Shown here one piece after another: positions 10,626-20,341 of a stretch of 64,000 nucleotides of DNA. The notes beneath the pieces are model-generated. The model was not told the DNA's origin and did no database searches. It was given only the letters and a program-made list of their open reading frames with translations. Position 1 is the stretch's first letter. Every line of letters begins with the position of its first letter. The DNA is from Undaria pinnatifida. Its lineage: Eukaryota; Sar; Phaeophyceae; Laminariales; Alariaceae. Location of the stretch: the NCBI GenBank assembly GCA_012845835.1, contig JABAKD010000010.1, positions 9,419,599-9,483,598 of the forward strand, written 5' to 3'. Both the position numbers and the translations under genes were made by a program.

Positions 10626-13600
10626 AAAGCCTGGGCGAGTATTGACGGTGATTGGTTGCTGTAGCGAAGGACGATGGCTATGATTGGCTGCTGCCGTAGA
10701 GGGCGCTGGTGTCCAGCGAAAACTAGGGTAACTGCCATAAACTTGTCTTGTGCATGCGCAAATCGTGTTGACTTTTGAGCTATACGGGTTGTTTGCGTTT
10801 TGCAGTTCCGTACAGGTGTGTTTCAAGCGCGCAGTCGTGTTTGCGTGCGGGGGTGTTATACCTGTTAGCCCGCTGTCCGCAGGAAAAAAATTGAGGATGC
10901 TGGTTTCCCACCACTTTTCCCCAGCATCTTAACGCCTTGACAACTGGAAAGCCGTTTTTGGTGACAAAATTACTTGGAATTAGTATGGGGAGGGGTTTTG
11001 GGGATCTCAAGGGGTTAAAACCGCGCGGCCTTATTGCGGGCGGGCGTTCGATTTCTCTCGCTCCCCATCCCCGGCCTCCCCGGCGCACCCTCATGCACAC
11101 CAACCCAAGGTGAAGGGGGTCGCTAGGTCAAGGACGGGGAAGGAAAGGACTGCTTGTTGCTGAAGGTGTTGCTGGAGATGGCACTGCTGCTATCGAGCCA
11201 ACTGTGCGTTGTAGGTGGTAGTTGTGACGTGCTGACTGTAGCCACCCCTGCTCCTGATGGGCGCTCCTCGTGGCATTTGGGATTCTCGTAGGCCCCGCCT
11301 GCAGCCAGCCAGCTCGGGTTGATCGTTCGGTGGCGACTTGCGCGTTGTCTTGGCACCCGCAAGCGATGGCGGTGTGCTTGTTGGGCTACGTGCTTTGCCG
11401 TTGCGGCAAAAAGGAGTAGGCGGTTGGTGATAATAGTCCTAGTAGTGGTGGTGTTGTTAATCTTGTTTTTTTCCCTTGGTGGTGTTGGAGCCAGGGAGAA
11501 AGCGTGTTTTATACATGCTACTCCGATTCCTCGGCGGGGTATACCAGGTAGACATATATGATGGAGGGTGGGAAATTCGGCCGCGATTTTTTTCTGTTCG
11601 TTTTGCTTTTCTAAGCCGGTTGTGGCCACAGTGGTAACGCGGGCTCGCCGCAAGAGCAGAAGCAGTCAGACAGAATTGACGCATAGATATGCTTGCGGTG
11701 GTAATGTGGGCGCGAAGTTCTGCCAGCGGCCGCCAGCCGTGCCACCCCGCCCTCCCTCCCTCCCTCCCTTCTTCCCCTCCTCGTATTTGAAGTGAAGGTT
11801 TGACGGTGTTATCTTTTATTTTCCAAGTTGTCGCGAATCGTGGATGTGTTTTGTGCGCGGCTCAACCAGTTTCCTGTTTGCCTCGACATTAAGTTGTCCC
11901 CGTGCGTGCATGCGGGCGTGCTGGGTGGCTGCTGGGGGATGTGGCGTGTTTAGGTTATGAGCGAAGAGAACTTCTCTGTGCTGCTGTGGTTGTTTGGAGC
12001 CGGTGAAGGGTTAGAGTTTTTTTTTTTTTTTTCTTGTTGTTTTTCGGGCTGCTTCCGAGTTTGTATGTATACTTTCGAAGTAATATGATGAGCTATCATA
12101 TCGCTGTGTGATGTGCTGGACTACGGACGGTGCGGTAATGCCTGCAGGAAAATCAATCGTGTAGCATAGTTCGCTCGTGTTCTGCCCGCTCATAACTGTG
12201 TTCGACAGAAGTAGTGGAGGAAGGAAAGTATGGTCCCTTTCGGTGACCTAAATAGTTTGTTGGTCTTTTTTGGGGTGGTTTTCGGGCGCGTGTTCCATCA
12301 GCTTGTGCGCCATCGTCTTGCTTTGCTGTGTCTTCAAAAGCTGCGGTTGTTCGTATTTTTTTTTGTGTGTGTGGGCGCGTTGGTGTGGGAGAAATACCAC
12401 TACATGAAAGTAGTTTTGTGTGCCACTTGGCGTCTCACCGTGTCTTGTCATGTCTTGTCGTGTCTGGTCTTTTGTCTCGTCGTGTCGACTTGTTTGTTCA
12501 TTACGTACCGTCTGTTTTTTGCTATATGTGGCATTGAAGAAAAATATGTCGCGTATGAAGAAAAAAAAAAAAAAGGGAGAGACGCCTTCGGCAGAGTGTT
12601 AGGTTCCAGGTTCCTAGCGAAAATCGTGAGCATCATCAATTGAGCGGCGGGGAGGGGGGGGGAGGGAGCGCGTGACTGATCAATTTACTGTGTAATGAAA
12701 ACTTGAGTTTTTCGCCTGTATGGGGCAAGAAAACACAAAAGAAAAGTTAGTCATAGTTAGTGTACGCGTTTGTTTGTGTGTGTGCGCGCGTTTGGTCTAG
12801 GGGTCAGGAGAAGAGAGTCGTGCTCGAGCTACTACGAGCTGCTCACCGGTACTCATTACGCATACATTCTCTCAACAAGAATTCGAGTTTTTTTCGCGAA
12901 GGTATTTGGCATTTTTTTCGTAGTTTGAGGGTGAGAGCGTTTTGACTACGTGCGTTGCGCTGTTGTTATCGAGGTGCTGCATCGGGGCGGGATTGGGGAG
13001 GAGATTTATTAAGCGCGTGTGTGTTGGTACTATGATGGTACGTAGGGCTCTAATTTATGTTTATGTTGTATATATAATATCGTCAAGGCCAGGCAAATAC
13101 GGGTTATAGCTCTAGAAGAAGAGCTGGACTTGTTGCTTTGCTCCGGGAGCATCTCGCAGTTGCGGCCAATGAGTGGCTGAAAGCAAGGAGGGCGTGGCGC
13201 CAGCTACTTGTCGTATACCTGGTAGTATATTATTTTGTCGGGAAATCGCGATAAAGCGATGAGCGAGCCCGGTTGACTCGGTACGACCTCGATGACCATC
13301 ATGATTTATCTTCCCCAGTTTACTGAGATTTTGTTGCGGAAAATCGAAATGTGGCCCCGTCCGTCTGTCCGAGCCGATAGAGCTAGCTGAAGAAAAACAG
13401 TGGCAGTCAACGTAAAGGCAAGAAACTAACTGATGGATTTCGTCCGCAAGAAAAGGAAAATCTCTTATTATAACAAGTATCTTATTATAATGAGCAAAGC
13501 TGGCAACTCATTTGGGCTGGCGGGTGTTACTTGCCGAGTTACTTGCGCGATGGCCAACTAATTGTTTTGTCATTGGTTTTCGAGAGTTTTTCCCCCGTTT

Positions 13601-13741
13601 CAACTTGCAACACCCCTTAAAAGCAAACCACATACCTGGTGCATTATACATCCCGACGGAGAAGCACGCCATACGTACGTACCAGCGATGGTAGCTTACT
13701 GTACGCTGTAAACTGTGAATATATAACACAGCAGCTTTTTT
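10626..13741. other. Intergenic stretch, no supported gene
   Basis: No recognisable protein, RNA gene or intact transposon. Contains TACCAGGTA at 11542 and TACCTGGTA at 13216, poly-T tracts, and a TGTCTTGTCGTG-type repeat near 12440-12490. A 137-codon hydrophobic frame at 12230-12643 is attributed to T-rich composition. Confidence 0.4.
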
Positions 13742-14022
13742 GGGTCGATACACCACCGCAGACCGTGTGAAATCTTGCCCCCCATCCACTGATCGCTGAT
13801 TGGGGCTGGGGCTCATAGAGCCAGCGCGCTGCGAATTTTCCCCCTCGGGCTAGCGTCGAGGTCCCATTGCACTCGGGGAGGATAATGTCCCATTCCCGGA
13901 TCATAAACACTTACATACACATTACAACTTCAACAACCTGAGGAAGAGAACCGTGATCCCCCGGGTCGATACCGCTCCGCACGGTGTGGAAACGCCACCC
14001 CCATCCTCTGATTGCTGATTGA
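13742..14022 (+). repeat. Spaced duplication of a 60-bp GGGTCGATACC segment
   Basis: GGGTCGATAC followed by CCGTGTG, CCCCCATCC and CTGATCGCTGATTG occurs at 13742-13800, and in diverged form (CTGATTGCTGATTG) at 13963-14022, offset about 221 bp. Origin unknown; not coding. Confidence 0.55.
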
Positions 14023-14796
14023 TTAGCGTGTTAGAACTGCACACTAGGGGCTGTGGAAAATATTCATAGCTCGAGAGACTAATAAATGGCAATAAGCAGT
14101 GCACACTGTTGTACACTAGTAGTGGTAGTTGTAGTAGTATGAATGTCTCCCATATAATTGTACACGTGTTCATCTGCTGCTATGCATTTCATGCAATGCA
14201 CAAAAATGCTAGCACTCAGTGGCTACGGACGGAAATGCAACAGGACCACTTGGACTTTGCTTTTATACCTCAATGGTCCGTACATTTTCGTTCAGGGTGG
14301 TACATCACAGCACATTATATACGACGAGTACTACTACTGTATGTACCATGCCCTGCCCTATAATACCACTGTGGGCAACGCAGATCTAGCGCCAGAGGCG
14401 CAGCCGTGGCCGTACCGCTAGTAACACGTACGTAGTGGTACACAGTGTGTTCGGTATTTCGCTCTTGCTTATTATGGTGATATTATAACGCACCTCGTTT
14501 CAATTGCGATCTGGGATGCTTGTTTTTCGTTGTGTAATCCGGGTGCCCGAAGACGGAAAAAAAATCCTCACTCTATTATCAGTACAAAATAATAAAATTT
14601 CATTCTATTTCGCCAAAATCACGTTTTTTTTCGTCATCTCTGCGCTGGTGCATGATACTCGCTGGTGCGGCCATCATGGCCAATATGGTGTGCAGCTGCA
14701 ACGAAAAGGAGAAGGGGGAGAAAAAAGGCAAACCACGTGTGGGCAAAAGTCGACCGGCGGGGCGGGAAGAAGGAGGAGCAGGAGGAGGAGGAGGCG

Positions 14797-15650
14797 CAGT
14801 GGTTGTGGGGTATGCTGTGCGCTGATGATGCGGGCAACGTAACACGATCACCAGGAGGGCTGGAGAGAATGATGACGGTGATCGTGACTGCGTGCTCGGC
14901 GTTCGGGCTCACGATCTCCAAGGTCAACACGAAGATAATGTGCCTGCAAATCAAAAATGGGAAAAGGCGTCGTTCACCATCACTGCAGCCGGCCAGGTAT
15001 GCCAGCAAACGATCGAATTGGTGTACTCGGGCGGGGCTATCAGCGCCGATAGAGAGCTCAGCGTCGAGATAACGCGGCGTCTTTAGAGGGCCTGGGCGTG
15101 TTCCCAGCGGTACAAGAGGGCAATGTACGACCGCCCGGGTGTGCGCTTACGGCCGAAGGTGCGGATGCTGGAAATCGAGGTGATCGAGACACTGCTCAAG
15201 GGGTGCGTGACGTGGAGCTCGAACAAGCCTGGCTACGACAGACTGCGTACGGCAGGTTCTCCACTCCATGCTCCTCCGATGCCTCGGTTGGCGGAAACGG
15301 AAGCGCGCCGAGAGCATTGAGGCAACAGTGCGGACACGCAGGGTATTTTTCGTAGGATTCGTGGCACGTGTGGGGGAGGAGCGATGTTTAGGGAGCTGGT
15401 TGGGGGTGAGGGATAGTCAGGGGGGCAATCGAGGAATTAAATGGTTCGCCTGGAAGATATTACGGAATTTGGCATGGAGTTCGAAGGGAGGCGAAAGGCT
15501 GCAAAGAAGGTCGGCAGTTGATTTCGACGGGTCGAGGAGGGAGCTGAGGCATTCATGCGAACCTGGCATGACACGGAGAGCTGTGGGGCTGCCGAGCGAC
15601 ACGCGAAGGCCGCAGCAGCGCCACCAATCATCGGCATCTATACGCGGCAA
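14797..15650 (+). pseudogene. Decayed non-LTR (LINE) reverse transcriptase, 3' part
   Basis: Broken relic of a LINE polymerase that reverse-transcribes its own RNA at the target site. The catalytic palm motif reads LCADDAGNV (14815-14841; the usual Tyr/Phe before ADD is Cys), followed by GGLERMMTVIVTACSAFGL and KIMCLQ. After a frameshift near 14950 the reading continues as ITAAGQV...GGAISADRELSVEITRRL, then after a TAG as MYDRPGVRLRPKVRMLE...LLKGCVTWS (15123 on), shifts again to MLLRCLGWRKRKR (15268), and ends with RTWHDTE and ERHAKAAAAP (15555 on). At least four frame breaks make it non-functional. The N-terminal endonuclease half is absent. Confidence 0.85.
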
Positions 15651-17000
15651 GAGGAGGGGGCAAGGAGAGCGGAGAAGCGGGCGGGGGGGAAGGAAGGGGG
15701 AGGGGGGGAGGGGAGAGGGAGGGAGGGAGGGGGGAAGGGGGGAGGGGGGGAAGGGGGGGGGAGGGGGGGCGTCCTTCCCAAGAGACTGAGGTCTGGGTCT
15801 GGCCATCATCGTCCCGACGTATGTGCCTTGACCTGGGTCTGGCCGTAAGTGGCTACCGTAAGGCCGCTCGGGCTTCTTCGCCTTGCTGTCTTCTCCCATC
15901 AGTCCCCTTTGTGTACTTGATGCCCTCTATGTGCCCAATGTCGTTTTCAGTTAGTTTTTAGGATTTGCTATTGTAATGCTTCTTCTTTCCGTTCCCTGCT
16001 TTCTTTTATTTTCTACTTTTCGACTTGACTTGGGTCTTCGTACGCATATGCGTATTGATGGCATTGGCTAGTTGGTTGGCTGATCTTTTTTCGCCACCCG
16101 CGTCCTGCAGGCGAGCTCACGAATGCACGTATTCACTGACTGCGTGTCGTATATCGTATATACGTGGTCAGTCATATTTCACTTCTTTTTCTTAGACGGG
16201 CGCGTTTTTTCTTTTCGCAGCGCTGTGTAGCTTACCACTTACCTCGCTTCACCCCCCCTGCACGCGAGTCTATGCAGCGGATTATCTACGTGACGTTTCC
16301 TTGCTTCGTATTATATGTATCTTGTTTTCTTTTATTCCTTCCTTTCTATTAGTTAAATTATTATCCGCGGATTTGTACATTGGCTTGTTGGCTTCCTGGG
16401 TGCATGAGGTGTAGTCGGTTCTAGCTGCGAGCTCTGAAACGTGTATTTATACCAGTATGGATCTGTTACGTGCGCACGCTGACTTCCGATTTATCTTCAT
16501 ATTTTTTGGCCGATGTACGGCTTCCTTCAGCCACGAGATGATACATGTATTATTGCGTTTATTACTTTTGGTTTGTTTTGCTTTTCCCCTTCCACTCGAG
16601 AGTGGCTGGAGCCTGCGGACTCCATTACGCTGCGAGTTGCGTGGGAACAACAACTAACTACTCTGCACGGAAAATTTAAGGACTAGACTAGTCTGTTTAA
16701 TGTTGACGTTTGTATTGCGCCAAAGGTACATATGTGTCCGTTTGTTTACAGTTGCATCTGTAATCCGTACGTAGTTGTGTTATATACGCTGCACCCAATA
16801 CGACACACGGGGGAGGCCATGCTGGAAATCGATGATAGTATTTCTTGCGGTGTCGTACACATAGTACCTGCTACGCTCGATGATCTACTTGCATCCCTCT
16901 AACATCAACATCTGCTCTGCAGAATACACTGCTGAGTGTGCTGAGTGCCTTAGCTGAGCAGCTGCAACGAGGAAAGACTATCCTATAATGACACACAGCG
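15651..17000. other. G-rich tract then gene-free sequence
   Basis: 15651-15775 is a GGGGGA/GGGA tract directly following the LINE relic. Beyond it I find no supportable gene or repeat up to about 17000; T-rich stretches and short open frames only. Confidence 0.4.
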
Positions 17001-17226
17001 CGCACATACAATAAACACGGCTGAAGTCCTTGAAATATTTTTTATAAAATAATGTCAGCGCAGCATCACAGCAACTACCAGGCACGCGCAACACCTGCGT
17101 CGGTCTTTCAGCCGCTGTGAAGAGCACCGCCAAAGAGGGTTGTTGTTGACAGGAAAAAGTCAGACAGGGGTACTCGACATTCAACGGAAGTAATACACTA
17201 TATATCATGAAAATTAAAATACACTC

Positions 17227-17275
17227 CAGCTGTGAGATCGAAGATTTCGTCGAAATTCATCTTTGCAGCCTGTGT
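17227..17275 (+). repeat. Dispersed repeat, CAGCTGTGAG family, copy 3
   Basis: CAGCTGTGAGATCGA...TTCATCTTTGCAGCC. About 200 bp upstream, at 17012-17040, CACGGCTGAAGTCCTTGAAA matches in nearly every base the sequence next to the reversed copy at 42197 (42241-42269). The locus therefore carries two ends in opposite orientation. Confidence 0.5.
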
Positions 17276-17396
17276 GTGATACTCCGATCGCGCGAATTAC
17301 TGGGTGTGTGTCCTCTTTAATGATAATAGGTCGGAGACTCCCCTTGGAACCACAGTGTAGCTTGTACCAGGGTCAACAGGGTGATGTTGATCAATC

Positions 17397-17745
17397 TGTG
17401 CGCGGAAACTATAAATCCGTGTTTGAGGGGGACAAGATTTGACAGCTGTGGAAGGAAATGCATCGATATATCAAGCATATCATGTACAGTAATTCGTATA
17501 AACCGGTGAGGGGAGGGCAGAGTTTAAAGAAGGGGAAAAAGGGGGGGGCCGGGGGTGAAAAAGAGGGGAGCGGAGGGGCGGTCAACTCATTTGTGCGCGG
17601 AAACTATAGACCCTTTTACGCGGACAAATCTGACGGTTGTGGATGGAATGCATCAGTTTGCCATGTATATCCTGTAAGTCGTACAACCAGTGAGGAGAGG
17701 GCGGAATGTTCGAAGCGGGGGGGGGGGAGTAATTGGAGCTACGGT
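17397..17745 (+). repeat. Tandem duplication, about 195-bp unit, two copies
   Basis: TGTGCGCGGAAACTATA begins both copies (17397 and 17592). Each continues with GACAAATCTGACGGTTGTGG-like sequence, an ATGCATC, a CATGTA and GTGAGGAGAGGGC. The copies are clearly diverged. No coding content. Confidence 0.7.
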
Positions 17746-17816
17746 ATGGATGGCTAGAAAGGCAATGAGGTGATACCACCTGTCTGGTAGTGTTTATTAC
17801 TCTGGCAGGTTTTGAT
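17731..17816 (+). repeat. Dispersed repeat AATTGGAGCTACGG, copy 1
   Basis: AATTGGAGCTACGGTATGG through CACCTGTCTGGTAGT and TTACTCTGGCAGG. A second copy in the same orientation lies at 23471-23555, roughly 80 percent alike by eye. Both are bordered by G runs, and they lie on either side of the gypsy remains. TACCTGGTA follows at 17896. Confidence 0.65.
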
Positions 17817-18067
17817 CTTATGCGGGGCGGCGGGAGAGAACAAAACGAAGGGGGGGGAGGGGGGGATTCCAACCGCTTTCCGTAGCATAAATGTATACCT
17901 GGTACATGGTAAGAACTTACTATATGTGCTAGCGAATCTCCTGGAAGGAGTAGGAAGGTCGTCAAGCCTCATACGTGGCCCGTGTGTGCGAAAATCGCAA
18001 AAGTCGGCGATGAGTGTCAGCGTGTTAGGCGATCTTACACTGTGCTCCACCCCTACACTACACCTAG

Positions 18068-18520
18068 GGTAAATGCTGCCTGTTTTGGTGCGATGAGCGT
18101 CGGCGTGCGGAGCAGGACATGATGGCCGAAAAGACCAAGTTTTTGCAAGACCATCGAGCAGTGGGGCTCATTATTTCGTCGCCTCGTCCAAGCACACGCA
18201 AACGCATCGGTCGAGGCGTGCACAACTTTGACTCCGCTGTTGGGGACAGGGAGAAGCAAAACGCCGTGTCACCTGGCACCTACGCCAAATTCAAGCAGAA
18301 TTCAGCCACAAAAAAAAAAAAAAATTACCTTTTGAGCTCTGACAACAAGCTTCTGGCTGAATCCTGCCCTCTGAACCCAGTGTGGGGCGTTGGTCTCCGG
18401 GCGGATGGTCCCAGGGCCAACAGCCCATGCCAGGGGAGAGGAATACTTGCTCGGTGAGGCCCTTTCTGCCGTTCGCGCAGCTATTTGCGACAATGAGACC
18501 GGGTCGGCGCACCCGGCCTC
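18068..18520 (+). pseudogene. NADAR (YbiA-like) domain, frameshifted
   Basis: NADAR enzymes are N-glycosidases acting on ADP-ribosylated nucleobases or riboflavin intermediates. Seen in the sequence: RRRAEQDMMAEKTKF (18098 on; the family has an Ala/Val-Glu-His/Gln-Tyr-like helix here), RKRIGRGVHNFDSAV, REKQNAV, YAKFKQNSA, LLAESCPLNPVWGVGLRAD, then after a frameshift near 18430-18440 the C-terminal EYLLGEALSAVRAAI. The Pro-x-Trp-Gly-x-Gly-Leu core is intact. A run of 14 A at about 18310 expands a Lys stretch. The upstream N-terminal strand of the domain is not found before the TAG at 18065. It precedes protease-like and integrase remains in the same orientation, so it may be part of the retroelement polyprotein; an unrelated host relic is the alternative. 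Confidence 0.7.
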
Positions 18521-18661
18521 CCCTAGTCGGTTCCGCACCTGCACTGCGAGTGCACGAACCAAGAAATCTCGTCCGCGCCGCAACCAGACCGTTCACAGCG
18601 GCCAGCGCTCGCAAAGCTTCCCCTTCGGCGTTTCCGACCTATTTCTCGGGCGCGTTGGCCA

Positions 18662-18895
18662 ATGAAAAGCCGTGAAGTTGTGGAGATAGCTTCTAGCGTC
18701 GGCCCTGACCTTGCGATGTCAGAACACTGCCCCTGTTTCGTCGAGGGTACTGTGACGGTGGACGACGTTTCGTTCACTATGAAAATCGCGTTTATCAGTC
18801 GAGCAACGCTCGACTCGGAGAGGCACTGGACTCCTATAGATTTGGGGACCGGCAGCATTGCTTGGGTTCCCAAACACCTCCGAGGATACTGAGGG
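18662..18895 (+). pseudogene. Possible retropepsin-like protease remnant
   Basis: A 76-codon plus-strand frame ending in TGA. It reads EGTVTVDDVSFTMKIAFI followed by a segment with PIDLGTGSIAWV, which resembles the hydrophobic-hydrophobic-Asp-x-Gly-Ser core of a retroviral-type aspartic protease with the usual DTG/DSG altered. Its position between NADAR and integrase fits protease, but the match is weak. A 204-codon frame is open on the opposite strand (18523-19137), so the coding strand is not settled by ORF length. Confidence 0.35.
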
Positions 18896-19219
18896 GAACA
18901 AAGTTCCGCATATTCTCCGGCCACAATACATAGGAGAGCATTGGCAAAGTGGGGACCCTCAATGCACGAGTCCAGCGGTAGCTTGAGTTCGTCACCGCGT
19001 TCGATTGCACACTCGAGTACCGCAAAGGCAGCGCCAAGGGCATCGCCGATTTTTCCGGCCCGTTTTCCAGAGCCCGCTACGGAGTATGACCGCAGTGGCT
19101 TGGAAAAATTCAACCTCGTGGGGTTGACAAGCCTCAACCCCGTTGGAGATAGCGGTATTTACCTCCTACGGACCCGCGGGCTGCGCGCTCCCCCCTCGCC
19201 GATCCCAGGAGTCGGTTCG

Positions 19220-19375
19220 GGTGGACTCGCGCCCCTCGCCAAAAGCACTGTCTTGGGTGGGCTCGTGCCCCACACCGAAAGCACTGCTTTGGGTGGACTC
19301 GAACCCCTCGCCGAAAGCACTGTCTTGGGTGGGCTCGTGCCCCGCACTGAACATGCTGCCTTGGGTGGGCTCCCT
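19220..19375 (+). repeat. 36-bp tandem repeat, 4 units
   Basis: Unit GGTGGACTCGCGCCCCTCGC plus CAAAAGCACTGTCTTG, four diverged copies in tandem. In the plus frame it encodes a 12-residue unit starting GGL and containing P, T/S and L. It lies in the region where reverse transcriptase would be expected in an intact element. Confidence 0.75.
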
Positions 19376-19775
19376 CTCACCTCTACCGCGTTTCACGATT
19401 TTCGCACACACGAGCCACGTATAAGGATTGACGCCTTTCTGTTTCCCCGGGGAGATTCGTCGCTCGTGTTTCTGCCTCCGTCGCCACTACCGAAGGCTGT
19501 ACCGGCCGCGGGTCGATTTCACCTGCCGCCGACACTGTTTTCGCTTCGGTCTTTGCCATACCCATCGAGGGCGGCACGGGCTACGCAGAAGCCCTGGCTG
19601 CAGCGACGCCCATCGCACAGCCGACTTATCTATCCCGGAGTTCTTTACAGGAGACGGCCCCCGCCGCGACCACCGGTTCGACTGTGTCCGTCTCCGCCAT
19701 GCTTGGCACTCCAGCCCCTCCGTCGTCGACGACGCGCCGACGAACAGCGATAACAACGGGTAATGCACCCCCGCT

Positions 19776-20341
19776 GTAGATTATGGATTCGGGCCCCGCG
19801 GGGCCCCTCGGCCATCTTGCGGACGAAGTACAACCCCGTCGCGAGTTCCACGGCCGCAGCCGACCCCGTCGCCGCCGCGACCCCTGCTCTTGTCGACTCG
19901 CCGGTCCGCACGGTGCCACTGCCGTCCGACCGCGACCACGCAGAGCCTATATGGGAACTCCTCTCTTACGGCTCACGCCTTCTCCTGGTGGCACGCCGAC
20001 CGCATATACAAGGGCGGACGCCCTTCGCAACGCTGCTGAATTGCGTTTCGCCGATTCCGTCGCGCGTTATTCACATTACGATTGGAAGCGAGAGCAGCAC
20101 GCTGAGCCGACGTGCCACGCCATGATGCGTTACGTTTCTATCGGCCGGCAATCGGTCCTGCCGCCCGACTTTTTGGCGTGCTACCTCTTGCACAAGCGTC
20201 CCTCCCTCTCAGACATCCAGGAGCTGGCGGGTAAGGGTCGACTACATACAACCGACGACGACATCGTCCTACTCGTCCGTAACCCGACACTACCGCCAAC
20301 AAGCTCCGACAAACCGAACTCTGTGGGGCGAGCTGCTTGCT
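19776..20341 (+). pseudogene. Gypsy pol linker between RNase H and integrase (frameshifted)
   Basis: Read in two frames. One gives an Ala-rich segment and PVRTVPLPSDRDHAEPIWELL (about 19850-19965). The other, from about 20030, gives RFADSVARYSHYDWKREQHA, a CHAMMRYVSIGR segment, and ELAGKGRLHTTDDDIVLLVR, ending SSDKPNSVGRAAC before the frame moves into the integrase. This is the pre-integrase linker of the gypsy polyprotein. An upstream Ala/Thr-rich frame ends in a TAG at 19776. Confidence 0.65.

Noticed and set aside
11123-11653. 176-codon minus-strand frame
   Set aside because: No recognisable motif, no splice or codon support, and it spans low-complexity Thr/Asn runs.
12230-12643. 137-codon hydrophobic plus frame that could be a membrane protein
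   Set aside because: Hydrophobicity follows from T-rich DNA, with a repeat of TGTCTTGTCGTG inside. No conserved feature.
18523-19137. 204-codon minus-strand frame overlapping the gypsy protease region
   Set aside because: No family match, and the plus strand carries NADAR and integrase in order. Kept in mind as a reason for low confidence in the protease call.
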